Origin: UBA10329 sp964500205
GTDB taxonomy: Bacteria; Bacteroidota; Bacteroidia; UBA10329
DNA length: 64,000 nucleotides
Assembly (NCBI GenBank): GCA_964500205.1
Contig: CAZCNS010000001.1
Span: 124,001 to 188,000 of the forward strand
Direction of reading: 5' to 3'
Notes under the pieces: model-generated
Told to the model about the DNA's origin: nothing
Seen by the model: the letters and a program-made list of their open reading frames with translations, nothing else
Databases searched by the model: none
Translations under genes and position numbers: made by a program
Part shown: piece by piece, positions 8,907 to 16,673 of the stretch
Numbering within the stretch: position 1 is the first letter of the stretch
Layout: the number at the start of each line of letters is the position of its first letter

Positions 8907-9275
8907 ATGAAAGACCTGACCAAAGCCGAAGAACAGGCAATGCATATCCTGTGGAACCTTGAAAGAGGCTTCGTGAAAGACATCATCGAGCAGTTCCCGG
9001 AACCGAAACCCGCCTACAGTACGGTGAGCACCATTGTCCGCATCTTGGAGAAGAAGGAGTTTGTGGGCTACAAGGCCTTCGGCAAGACGCACCAGTATTT
9101 TCCGTTGGTATCGAAAGAGGCGTACACCAAACACACAGCCAACCGCCTTGTGGACAACTACTTCGATGGCTCATTCAAGAACCTTGTCTCCTTCTTCGTC
9201 CGCGACAACGAGATGACCGTCAAGGAGATGGACCAGCTCATGCAGATCATCGAATCCAGAAAGCAGCAGCAATGA
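8907..9275 (+). CDS. BlaI/MecI/CopY-family transcriptional repressor
   Basis: The 122-residue protein has the winged-helix N-terminal domain of BlaI/MecI repressors (LTKAEEQAMHILW, then AYSTVSTIVRILEKKEFV) and a C-terminal dimerisation half (NLVSFFVRDNEMTVKEMDQLMQII). BlaI members normally lie next to a BlaR1/MecR1 M56 sensor protease that inactivates them; none is present here, so its signal is unknown. A near-consensus -7 element, CACATTTG, ends 5 bases before the ATG, so the transcript may lack a leader. A rho-independent terminator follows, making it a single-gene unit. Confidence 0.92.
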   Translation: MKDLTKAEEQAMHILWNLERGFVKDIIEQFPEPKPAYSTVSTIVRILEKKEFVGYKAFGKTHQYFPLVSKEAYTKHTANRLVDNYFDGSFKNLVSFFVRDNEMTVKEMDQLMQIIESRKQQQ

Positions 9276-9318
9276 CCGCCCTCATGCTGGGCAGAACATA
9301 ACTTTAAACTCCTTGAAA

Positions 9319-9350
9319 TCCTGTCCATTCACTTGGGCGGGATTTTTTTT
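9319..9350 (+). terminator. Rho-independent terminator after the BlaI-type gene
   Basis: A 9-bp stem (TCCTGTCCA paired with TGGGCGGGA, two G-T pairs) with a 6-base loop is followed by eight T residues. Confidence 0.8.
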
Positions 9351-9423
9351 GCCCGATTCGCACTCATCTCAAATTGAAGTAATATCATTGCAATATCATT
9401 TCAAACCATAAATAGGAAAAATC

Positions 9424-10278
9424 ATGAAAGCAGAAAATTCGCTCAAGGCGCTGTCGGGCTGGGTGATGCTGTCACTGCTGTTTGTCGGAGCAGGCGTCAA
9501 CACCTATCTGGCGATAGCCACAGGATACAAGGTCGCACTCACGGGATTGGGCCTATGGTCATTACTCGCCATCGGGTTCTTCATCGTCAATCCCAACGAA
9601 TCGATGGTACTAACGCTATTTGGGATGTACAGAGGCACGGTGCGCGACAACGGTTTCTTCTGGGTCAACCCTTTCATGCTCAAGAAGCGCATCTCGCTCC
9701 GCGCAAGGAACTTCGACCTCGAACCCATCAAGGTGAACGACCTGATCGGTAACCCGATAATGATCGGTGCGGTGGTCGTGTGGCGGGTGAAGGAGACCTA
9801 CAAAGCGGCATTCGAGGTGAACAACTACGAGGAGTTCGTTCACATTCAGAGCGAGTCCGCATTGCGCGAACTGGCGGGCATCTATCCTTATGATGAGTTC
9901 GAGGACAAGGATGCCGACATCTCGCTCCGATCGGGCGGTGAGGTGGTGAACGACCGCTTGGAGGCCGCGCTTGCGGGACGGCTTGCCATAGCGGGCATCG
10001 AGGTGCTGGAGGCGCGCATCAGTCACTTGGCCTACGCCTCCGAGATTGCCGGGGCCATGCTCCAGCGTCAGCAGGCCACAGCGATTGTTGCCGCCCGTCA
10101 GAAAATCGTGGAGGGCGCGGTAGGAATGGTGGAGATGGCGCTTGCGGAACTCAGCAAGAAGCAGATAGTGGATCTGGACGATGAGCGCAAGGCCGCCATG
10201 GTCAGCAACCTGATGGTGGTACTGTGCTCCGACCGTGCCGTCAGCCCCGTTGTGAACACAGGAACCCTCAACCATTGA
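9424..10278 (+). CDS. SPFH/band-7 domain membrane protein
   Basis: The 284-residue protein has two N-terminal hydrophobic segments (about residues 12-35 and 38-55), then the SPFH domain that begins VNPNESMVLTLFGMYRGTV and continues through the ARNFDLEPIKVND and AVVVWRV strands. The C-terminal part (AGAMLQRQQATAIVAARQKIVEGAVG) is the helical oligomerisation region typical of stomatin/flotillin-like proteins. Such proteins form membrane scaffolds. Two very small genes follow within a few bases, and this trio looks like one operon. I saw no -7 consensus immediately upstream. Confidence 0.92.
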   Translation: MKAENSLKALSGWVMLSLLFVGAGVNTYLAIATGYKVALTGLGLWSLLAIGFFIVNPNESMVLTLFGMYRGTVRDNGFFWVNPFMLKKRISLRARNFDLEPIKVNDLIGNPIMIGAVVVWRVKETYKAAFEVNNYEEFVHIQSESALRELAGIYPYDEFEDKDADISLRSGGEVVNDRLEAALAGRLAIAGIEVLEARISHLAYASEIAGAMLQRQQATAIVAARQKIVEGAVGMVEMALAELSKKQIVDLDDERKAAMVSNLMVVLCSDRAVSPVVNTGTLNH

Positions 10279-10281
10279 GCC

Positions 10282-10437
10282 GTGAAGAAGTACGTGATCT
10301 TTAAGAAGAAACTGTTCGAGTCCATGGACAAATTCGAGGATAGACTGAATGAGGAATGCCGCAAAGGCTACCGCTCGATTTCCATGACCACTGAGCCAAA
10401 CGGCAGTCTGGTTGTGTTGCTGGAGAAAATGAACTGA
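10282..10437 (+). CDS. Small 51-residue protein, DUF4177-like
   Basis: The frame begins at a GTG three bases after the SPFH stop and reads (M)KKYVIFKKKLFESMDKF...GSLVVLLEKMN. The pattern of a short basic N-terminus, a helix with LNEECRKGYRSIS, and a terminal beta strand resembles the DUF4177 family, whose members have one helix packed on a small sheet. It is too short for firm assignment. The position inside a three-gene row (SPFH, this gene, Arc-like gene) and the tight spacing support it as real. Function unknown. Confidence 0.6.
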   Translation: MKKYVIFKKKLFESMDKFEDRLNEECRKGYRSISMTTEPNGSLVVLLEKMN

Positions 10438-10440
10438 GTT

Positions 10441-10611
10441 TTGTCGAAGAAAAAGCCATTTGTCCTGCGACTTGACCCTCGCACACTAAGTGCGGTGGAG
10501 AAGTGGGCTGCAGACGAGTTTCGCAGCACCAACGGGCAGTTGGAGTTCATCATTACCAAGGCGTTGAAGGACGCGGGCAGGAAGCCAAAAGCTGTTGAAG
10601 GCGAGGAATAG
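10441..10611 (+). CDS. Arc-like ribbon-helix-helix small protein
   Basis: The 56-residue protein starts at a TTG; the preceding gene's TGA is in the same frame only six bases upstream, so no earlier start is possible. The sequence SKKKPFVLRLDP (a basic beta strand), then a helix with AVEKWAADEFRSTNGQLEFIITKAL, fits the Arc/MetJ ribbon-helix-helix fold with NGQLE in the turn. Proteins like this are known beside SPFH genes and are often auto-annotated as HicB-type antitoxins, although no toxin gene is present here. It may bind DNA and regulate its own operon; this is inference. Confidence 0.7.
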   Translation: MSKKKPFVLRLDPRTLSAVEKWAADEFRSTNGQLEFIITKALKDAGRKPKAVEGEE

Positions 10612-10619
10612 CATTTCGT

Positions 10620-10627
10620 TACGTTTG
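10620..10627 (+). promoter_or_regulatory. -7 element TACGTTTG, leaderless spacing
   Basis: Exact TAnnTTTG match ending five bases before the ATG at 10633. Transcription from this element would begin at or next to the start codon. Confidence 0.5.
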
Positions 10628-10632
10628 AGGGC

Positions 10633-12114
10633 ATGAACCAGCTCCTTGAACCCGCCCTCACTGCCGCCTACGCTGGGCTGTTTCTGCTGGTCATCCGCAA
10701 GTGGTCGTTCTTCTGCATCGGGAGGATTCCCGTACTCTGGTTCCAAGGCGTATTCGTTGCAAAGGTGTTCAGTGGCATCGTCCTGAGCATGGTCTATACG
10801 CACTACTACACCGACCGCGCCACGGCTGACATCTGGAAGTATTTCGATGACGGACTGGTGATGTTCTCTGCCTTGCGCGAACAGCCACTGGACTACTTCC
10901 GCATGTTGTTCGGCATTTTCAACGACACACCCCATTTCGACCGCTACTACAGCGAAATGGGCCATTGGTATCGCCCCTACGGCAGCCAGATGGCAAACGA
11001 CACGCACACCATCATCCGCTTCAACGCGGCCGTGCGGCTCATCTCGCTGGGCTTCTATCAGGTGCATAATGTGTGGGCTAACTTCCTTGGCATGGTGGGG
11101 CTCACAGGCATTTTTGTGTTCCTCCGTCAGATGACCCCGCACAAGGAGCGGTTGCTGTTCGCAGGCGTATTCCTGATGCCATGGGTCATGTTCTGGGGCT
11201 CGGGTGTGCTGAAGGAGCCTCTGCTCTTCCTCGGCCTCGGCATGTTTCTTTTCGGGGTGAAAAGTTGGGCCGACAGCGGAATTTCGGTGAGAAATACGCT
11301 CCTGATGGCCGCAAGCATCCTCTTTCTGCTCACCGTGAAAAGCTACGCACTGGTAGCCCTGCTGCCGGGCATCGTGGCACTTGGTATCGCCCGCCATTCT
11401 ACGAGAATCCACCCCGCCTTCATCTTTCTCGGCATCTATGTACTTACAGGTGGGCTGGGTGTTGTTTTCGGGAAAATCCTACCCGAACAGGACGTGTTGC
11501 AACGGTTCGCGCAAAAGCAGCACGATTTCAACATGCTTGCTAGAGGCGGGACTTACGTGCGGCAGACCGAAGCCCCGAACGACACGCTTTACATCCCCGC
11601 GCACCATCACAGCGACCTGACTTTCTCCGAAGACAGAGGAGCCGTGATGATAATGAAAGATGTCTCCTCTAGAAAATGGAACGAAGCTTATACTGACCAT
11701 TCAACGGAAACAACCATTACTAAGGGCGAACGCTTCGAGGTATTGCTGGACTACGGGCGCACAGGCAGTGCCATCAGCATCCCACGGTTGGATGGCTCGG
11801 TACTATCCACACTGAAAGCCTTGCCGATGGCAATGGTCAATGCACTCCTCAGGCCATTTCCACAGGATGTCACATCGCCATTGATGCTGATTGCTATCGG
11901 TGAGAACATCTTGCTTCTACTGTTGCTCGTCCTCGCCCTTGCAAGGATGGACAAAGCTCTTCTGGCCCAGCCACTATTTTGGCTGTGCGTGTCGTTCGCC
12001 ATTGCCATCCTCATCCTCACAGGACTTGTGACGCCCGTTATCGGGGCCATTGTACGCTACAAAGTGCCTGCACTGCCATTCATGGCCGCAGCTTTACTTG
12101 CCCTCAGACGGTAA
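10633..12114 (+). CDS. Polytopic inner-membrane protein of unknown function
   Basis: The 493-residue protein has about ten hydrophobic segments, interrupted by a hydrophilic loop at roughly residues 50-135 with aromatic and acidic residues (YYTDRATADIWKYFDDG, HFDRYYSEMGHWYRPYGSQ) and a larger one at about 290-400. The arrangement of an early acidic/aromatic periplasmic loop followed by multiple helices recalls GT-C glycosyltransferases and polysaccharide polymerases, but I see no diagnostic motif and do not assign a reaction. It stands alone on the plus strand and ends three bases from the convergent korB. Confidence 0.8.
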   Translation: MNQLLEPALTAAYAGLFLLVIRKWSFFCIGRIPVLWFQGVFVAKVFSGIVLSMVYTHYYTDRATADIWKYFDDGLVMFSALREQPLDYFRMLFGIFNDTPHFDRYYSEMGHWYRPYGSQMANDTHTIIRFNAAVRLISLGFYQVHNVWANFLGMVGLTGIFVFLRQMTPHKERLLFAGVFLMPWVMFWGSGVLKEPLLFLGLGMFLFGVKSWADSGISVRNTLLMAASILFLLTVKSYALVALLPGIVALGIARHSTRIHPAFIFLGIYVLTGGLGVVFGKILPEQDVLQRFAQKQHDFNMLARGGTYVRQTEAPNDTLYIPAHHHSDLTFSEDRGAVMIMKDVSSRKWNEAYTDHSTETTITKGERFEVLLDYGRTGSAISIPRLDGSVLSTLKALPMAMVNALLRPFPQDVTSPLMLIAIGENILLLLLLVLALARMDKALLAQPLFWLCVSFAIAILILTGLVTPVIGAIVRYKVPALPFMAAALLALRR

Positions 12115-12117
12115 CGA

Positions 12118-13146
12118 TCAAGCTATTGTCCAGGTATTCTTTCCGCGCAGCAGCTTATCGAGATCACCATCGCCCAAAGCCTCCTTTGCACGGTTCACCT
12201 GACTATTGATCAGGTCATCGTAGGTGGCACGCTCTTCACGGTAGAAAACTCCGAAAGGCCGGGGCAATCCGCCCTCTGCTGTCGGGTCTCCGAAGAAACG
12301 AGAAAGGATATTGGCCTTGTTGCGGTCGGTCTCGTCATGTATCCAAAGGCCATCAGTGCCATACTCGGCCACCGGCACGATGCGCGGAGTGAAACCATCA
12401 AGCACAATACCCCACTCTTTCTGAGTACCAAAGGTCAAAGGCTGCCCGTGAGTCAAGAACAAGGTCTGCTGCGCTTTTGTCTCTTTCTCGGTCATCCCGA
12501 AAAACGCACCATCATTGAACACGTTACAGTTCTGGTAGATCTCCACCAGTGATGTTCCTTTATGGTCGTTGGCCGCTTTGAGCACATCGCGAAGATGGGT
12601 CGGGTCACGGTCTATGCTGCGGGCAAAGAACGTGGCATCGGCACCGAGGGCCAGTGCAGCAGGGTTGAAGGGGTGGTCCAAAGAACCCATCGGGGTGCTC
12701 TTGGTAAGCTTGCCCTCTTCCGATGTGGGTGAGTATTGTCCCTTGGTCAGGCCATAGATCTGGTTGTTGAACAGCAGGATATTCGTATCGAAATTCCTAC
12801 GAAGCATATGAATGAGGTGATTACCACCGATGCTCATAGCATCACCATCACCCGTGATGATCCACACGCTCAGTTCGGGCCGCACGGCCTTCAATCCGCT
12901 CACCACACTGGGTGCGCGGCCGTGGATGCTGTGCATGCCGTAGGTGTTCATGTAGTAAGGGAAACGGCTAGAGCAGCCGATGCCAGAGACGAACACGATC
13001 TCCTCGCGCTTCAGGCCCAGCTCAGGAATCACCTTTTGCACCTGTTTCAGGATGGAATAGTCGCCACAGCCCGGACACCACCGCACCTCCTGGTCGGTCT
13101 CCAATTCCTTCGGGGTCATTGTAGGTGTCAATATCTCCTCAGCCAT
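12118..13146 (-). CDS. korB: 2-oxoacid:ferredoxin oxidoreductase, beta subunit
   Basis: The 342-residue thiamine-diphosphate subunit decarboxylates a 2-oxoacid, probably 2-oxoglutarate, and passes electrons to ferredoxin. Visible are WCPGCGD near the N-terminus and GIGCS downstream (cysteines for the [4Fe-4S] cluster), and the TPP motif GDGDAMSIGGNH near residues 97-108. The ATG at 13146 is preferred over the GTG one codon earlier. It lies 32 bases downstream of korA in the same orientation. The substrate assignment rests on the KorAB arrangement with a gamma domain fused to the alpha subunit, which is usual in Bacteroidota. Confidence 0.95.
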   Translation of the reverse strand: MAEEILTPTMTPKELETDQEVRWCPGCGDYSILKQVQKVIPELGLKREEIVFVSGIGCSSRFPYYMNTYGMHSIHGRAPSVVSGLKAVRPELSVWIITGDGDAMSIGGNHLIHMLRRNFDTNILLFNNQIYGLTKGQYSPTSEEGKLTKSTPMGSLDHPFNPAALALGADATFFARSIDRDPTHLRDVLKAANDHKGTSLVEIYQNCNVFNDGAFFGMTEKETKAQQTLFLTHGQPLTFGTQKEWGIVLDGFTPRIVPVAEYGTDGLWIHDETDRNKANILSRFFGDPTAEGGLPRPFGVFYREERATYDDLINSQVNRAKEALGDGDLDKLLRGKNTWTIA

Positions 13147-13178
13147 CACAATCTCTTTTTTGATGAATCACAATCTTC

Positions 13179-15026
13179 TCAACCCAATAACTCCAAAACC
13201 TTCCCCTTCACCTCATTCTTCGTGAACGGCATTCCCTGCACCTTGTTCAGCCCGATGGCGGGAACGAGGAACTCCGCACGGATAAGCATCCGAAGCTGTC
13301 CGAGGTTCATCTCGGGGATGAGCACCTTGTCGAAGCCTTTCATCACCTCCTCCAGGTTCTTGGGGAAGGGATTGAGGTAGCGCACATGGGCATGGGATAC
13401 CGCGTGGCCTTCTTCGCGAAGCTCCTTCACCGCAGCCTTGATGGCCCCGAAAGTGCTGCCCCAGCCCAGCACCAGCACCTTGCCCGTGGCATCGCCCACC
13501 TCGATGTCTTGAAGGGGGATGTTATCCGCAATGTTGGCCACCTTTTTGGCACGGGTATGCACCATGTGCTCATGGTTGGCGGGGTCATAGCTGATGTTGC
13601 CAGTGCCATCCTCTTTCTCGATGCCGCCCACTCGGTGCTCCAGCCCTGCCACGCCCGGGATGGCCCATTTGCGCACCAGTGCTGCATTCCTCTTGTAGGG
13701 CATGAAAGTGCCGTCAACAACGTCATCCGCAGTAGCGAAGTCGGCTTTGAATGAAGGCAGGTCGTCCGTTTTAGGGAATCTCCACGGCTCAGAGCCGTTG
13801 GCGAGGTAGCCGTCAGAGAGGAAAAAGACGGGCGTCATGTGCTGCACCGCGATGCGGCAAGCCTCGAAGGCCATCTGGAAGCAGTCAGCAGGTGTGGCGG
13901 GAGCCACGATCGCCACTGGTGCTTCACCATTCCTACCATTCATTGCCTGCAAAAGGTCGGATTGCTCGGTCTTGGTGGGAAGTCCTGTGGAGGGGCCGCC
14001 CCTTTGCACGTTCACGATCACCAGTGGAAGTTCGAGCATCAGTGCCAGCCCGATGGCCTCGCCCTTGAGCGCGATGCCGGGACCACTGCTGGCCGTCACA
14101 CCAAGTGCACCACCGAAAGATGCCCCGATGGCCGCGCTGATGGCGGCAATCTCGTCCTCGGCCTGAAAGGTCTTTACCCCGAAATTCTTGTGGCGAGAAA
14201 GCTCATGCAGGATATCAGATGCGGGGGTGATGGGATAGCTTCCGTAGTAGAGGTCGAGTCCGGACTTGCGAGCTGCAGCGATAAGTCCTAAAGCGGCTGC
14301 AAGATTGCCTGTCATGCTGCGGTAGGTACCGGGAGCCATCGTGGCCTTGTCCACGCTCACCCGCGATGCACTGGCCTCGATTGTGACCCCGTAGTTGTAG
14401 CCCGCCTGCAGCACCTTGGTATTGGCCTCCACCAGCTCAGGCTTCTTCTTGAATTTCTCTTTCAGGAAATTGAGGGTAGGCTCGATGCCACGGTCGTACA
14501 TCCACAGGACGAAGCCGAGGACGAACATATTGCGTGTGCGGTCGATGTCGCGTGTGCCGAGGCCGCTGTCCTTCAGACACTCGCGGGTAAGCTTGGTCAC
14601 CTCAATGGAATGAACGGTGTAGCCAGCCAGCGTATTGTCCTCCAGCGGGTTGTGCCCATCCGCATACTTGGCGAGGCGCAGGTTCTTAGCATCGAAACCA
14701 TCGGTGTTCAAGATGACGGTGCCACCTTTTTTCAGGTTCTTGAGATTGGCCTTGAGGGCAGCCGCATTCATCACCACAAGGGCATCACACTCATCGCCAG
14801 GCGTGAAGATCTCCACGCTTCCGAAATGCAGCTGGAAACCCGAGACACCTGCCAATGTGCCCTGCGGGGCGCGTATCTCCGCAGGGAAGTTGGGGAAGGT
14901 ACTAAGGTCATTGCCGAACAGCGCGTTGGTGTCGGTGAACTGGCTGCCGGTGAGCTGTATACCATCACCGCTGTCGCCAGCAAAAAGTATGGTGACCTCT
15001 TTGGTCTTGGTTATCGTGTCAGACAT
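13179..15026 (-). CDS. korA: 2-oxoacid:ferredoxin oxidoreductase, fused gamma-alpha subunit
   Basis: The 615-residue protein carries an N-terminal gamma domain (about residues 10-190, starting ILFAGDSGDGIQLTG) fused to the alpha, pyruvate-ferredoxin-oxidoreductase-like domain (from about 215, with YYGSYPITPASDILHEL, TASSGPGIALKGEA and VNVQRGGPSTGLPTKTEQ). Together with KorB it oxidises a 2-oxoacid to the acyl-CoA while reducing ferredoxin. A TACTTTTG element lies about 20 bases upstream of the ATG, so korAB can be transcribed separately from the iron-sulphur assembly genes behind it. Confidence 0.96.
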   Translation of the reverse strand: MSDTITKTKEVTILFAGDSGDGIQLTGSQFTDTNALFGNDLSTFPNFPAEIRAPQGTLAGVSGFQLHFGSVEIFTPGDECDALVVMNAAALKANLKNLKKGGTVILNTDGFDAKNLRLAKYADGHNPLEDNTLAGYTVHSIEVTKLTRECLKDSGLGTRDIDRTRNMFVLGFVLWMYDRGIEPTLNFLKEKFKKKPELVEANTKVLQAGYNYGVTIEASASRVSVDKATMAPGTYRSMTGNLAAALGLIAAARKSGLDLYYGSYPITPASDILHELSRHKNFGVKTFQAEDEIAAISAAIGASFGGALGVTASSGPGIALKGEAIGLALMLELPLVIVNVQRGGPSTGLPTKTEQSDLLQAMNGRNGEAPVAIVAPATPADCFQMAFEACRIAVQHMTPVFFLSDGYLANGSEPWRFPKTDDLPSFKADFATADDVVDGTFMPYKRNAALVRKWAIPGVAGLEHRVGGIEKEDGTGNISYDPANHEHMVHTRAKKVANIADNIPLQDIEVGDATGKVLVLGWGSTFGAIKAAVKELREEGHAVSHAHVRYLNPFPKNLEEVMKGFDKVLIPEMNLGQLRMLIRAEFLVPAIGLNKVQGMPFTKNEVKGKVLELLG

Positions 15027-15046
15027 CTAAGCTTAAAAATCGGCTG

Positions 15047-15054
15047 CAAAAGTA
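15047..15054 (-). promoter_or_regulatory. -7 element TACTTTTG for korAB
   Basis: Exact TAnnTTTG match on the minus strand, 20 bases upstream of the korA ATG. Confidence 0.6.
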
Positions 15055-15170
15055 GATGTGATAGAAAAGCGAGATACACGCAACGGTGGACGGTTGGGGG
15101 ACAGAACACAAACCTTATGAACATCGCGATAAAACGGCTGCGTGCGTCAGAATCTCAGGTCGCAAGCAGC

Positions 15171-15434
15171 TCAAACTCCCTCATACGCCTCCACCGCCAT
15201 GATTTCAGGAGCTGCCCGCTTGATGGCCTCTTCCACCCCCCCCTTAAGCGTCATTTCACGCATCTGGCAATCGCGGCACGAGCCGATAAGCCTGATGCGG
15301 GCCACCATATCCTGAGTGATATCATACAACGTCATGTCACCGCCATCGGCCTCGAAGAAGGGGCGCATGGTGGCGATAGCGGCTTCCACTTTGGAGAAAA
15401 GCTGGGGGTCGGAATGAGTAAGCGTGGTTGTCAT
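15171..15434 (-). CDS. NifU C-terminal-domain (Nfu) iron-sulphur protein
   Basis: The 87-residue protein consists only of the Nfu domain: an N-terminal helix (VEAAIATMRPFFEADGGDM), then GSCRDCQM with the CxxC pair at residues 53 and 56 that holds a [4Fe-4S] cluster for delivery, and a C-terminal helix. It overlaps the upstream Mrp/ApbC gene by four bases (ATGA), so both are translated together. Association with korAB just downstream suggests cluster supply to that enzyme. Confidence 0.93.
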   Translation of the reverse strand: MTTTLTHSDPQLFSKVEAAIATMRPFFEADGGDMTLYDITQDMVARIRLIGSCRDCQMREMTLKGGVEEAIKRAAPEIMAVEAYEGV

Positions 15435-16534
15435 CGCGGTTGATTTACAAGTCGTTGGGTAGGTGGAAACTCCGCAATCCGTTTCTCTGTCTGCGCCACC
15501 ACGTTTTTCGTCATTTCACGGAAGGCATTCGCAGCAGGAGTGTTTCCCTGAAGGATAGCCGGACGGCCCGCATCACCGGCCTCGCGGATACTCTGTACCA
15601 GTGGTATCTGCCCTAACAGAGGCACCTTCATCTGCTCGGCCAGCCCTTTCGTCCCCTCTTTCCCAAAAATGTAATAGCGGTTATCGGGCAGCTCTGCAGG
15701 AGTGAACCAAGCCATGTTCTCCACCAGTCCAAGCACAGGAACGTTAATGCTCGGAAGTTGGAACATGGCAACGCCTTTGCGGGCATCGGCCAAAGCAATC
15801 TCCTGCGGGGTACTGACCACGACCGCACCTGTGATCTGCACCGCTTGGACGAGCGTAAGGTGTATGTCGCCAGTGCCAGGAGGCAGGTCAAGTATCATGT
15901 AGTCGAGGTCGCCCCACCAAGCATCGGCAAATAGCTGATTGATGGCCTTGGTTGCCATGGGCCCACGCCAGACGATGGCCTGATTGGGGTCGGCAAAGAA
16001 GCCGATGCTTAAAAGCTTTATTCCATGACTCTCCACAGGAACGATGTACTGCTTGCCGTCAACGACTTTCCCCTGTGGTTTTTCGTTCACCACATCAAAC
16101 ATGATGGGCATCGAAGGGCCGTAGATGTCGGCATCTACCAGACCGACCTTGTAGCCCAGCTCTTTGAGACCGAGGGCGAGGTTGGCCGTAACGGTGCTCT
16201 TGCCCACACCGCCCTTACCTGATGCCACCGCGATGATGTGCTTCACATTGCGCATCGACTCTGGCCCCTTGGCGGTCTGCTCAGGAGCCTTGGCAGTGAT
16301 ATTGAGTTTCAGCTTCACATCATCGCCAAATGCCTTTATCATGGCTGCATGAACCTGTTCCTCCAGCCGTTTTCGCACGTGCATGGCCGGGTTGCGAATC
16401 TCGAGGTCGATGTCCACCTCGTTGCCGAAGACCTGTATGTTCTTTAACTCCCCGCTCTCGGTCAGCATTACGCTGCCCGCGGGAGATGGCACCCGCGAGA
16501 GGGCCTTTTGGACGCTATCTTTATTTAGACTCAT
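15431..16534 (-). CDS. apbC: Mrp/ApbC (NBP35-type) iron-sulphur carrier ATPase
   Basis: The 367-residue protein has an N-terminal MIP18/DUF59-like domain (about residues 1-85) and a P-loop ATPase domain with the deviant Walker A GKGGVGKST near 104-112, DADIYGPSMP, and LPPGTGD. It is a scaffold or carrier for iron-sulphur clusters. The region after ENMAW, where many Mrp proteins carry a cluster-binding CxxC, reads FTPAEL instead. The ATG at 16534 is chosen over an upstream in-frame start at 16570 because a TACCTTTG promoter element lies between them and would be inside the longer frame. Confidence 0.93.
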   Translation of the reverse strand: MSLNKDSVQKALSRVPSPAGSVMLTESGELKNIQVFGNEVDIDLEIRNPAMHVRKRLEEQVHAAMIKAFGDDVKLKLNITAKAPEQTAKGPESMRNVKHIIAVASGKGGVGKSTVTANLALGLKELGYKVGLVDADIYGPSMPIMFDVVNEKPQGKVVDGKQYIVPVESHGIKLLSIGFFADPNQAIVWRGPMATKAINQLFADAWWGDLDYMILDLPPGTGDIHLTLVQAVQITGAVVVSTPQEIALADARKGVAMFQLPSINVPVLGLVENMAWFTPAELPDNRYYIFGKEGTKGLAEQMKVPLLGQIPLVQSIREAGDAGRPAILQGNTPAANAFREMTKNVVAQTEKRIAEFPPTQRLVNQPR

Positions 16535-16542
16535 TCTAAACG

Positions 16543-16550
16543 CAAAGGTA
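16543..16550 (-). promoter_or_regulatory. -7 element TACCTTTG for apbC-nfu
   Basis: Exact TAnnTTTG match on the minus strand, 8 bases before the ATG at 16534, so the mRNA leader would be very short or absent. Confidence 0.6.
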
Positions 16551-16673
16551 ACAGTGGATTCATTCTCCAAATAAGCAACTTTGACGCTGTGAAGACGTCT
16601 GATACCATCATTGCCTTGGTACTCACCAACAAGTTGCTAAGAATAAAATCAAGAACTCAAGAATCACCGGAAA

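Noticed and set aside
10441..10611. HicB-type antitoxin label for the Arc-like protein
   Set aside because: No HicA-like toxin is near and the sequence is a simple ribbon-helix-helix protein linked to an SPFH gene.
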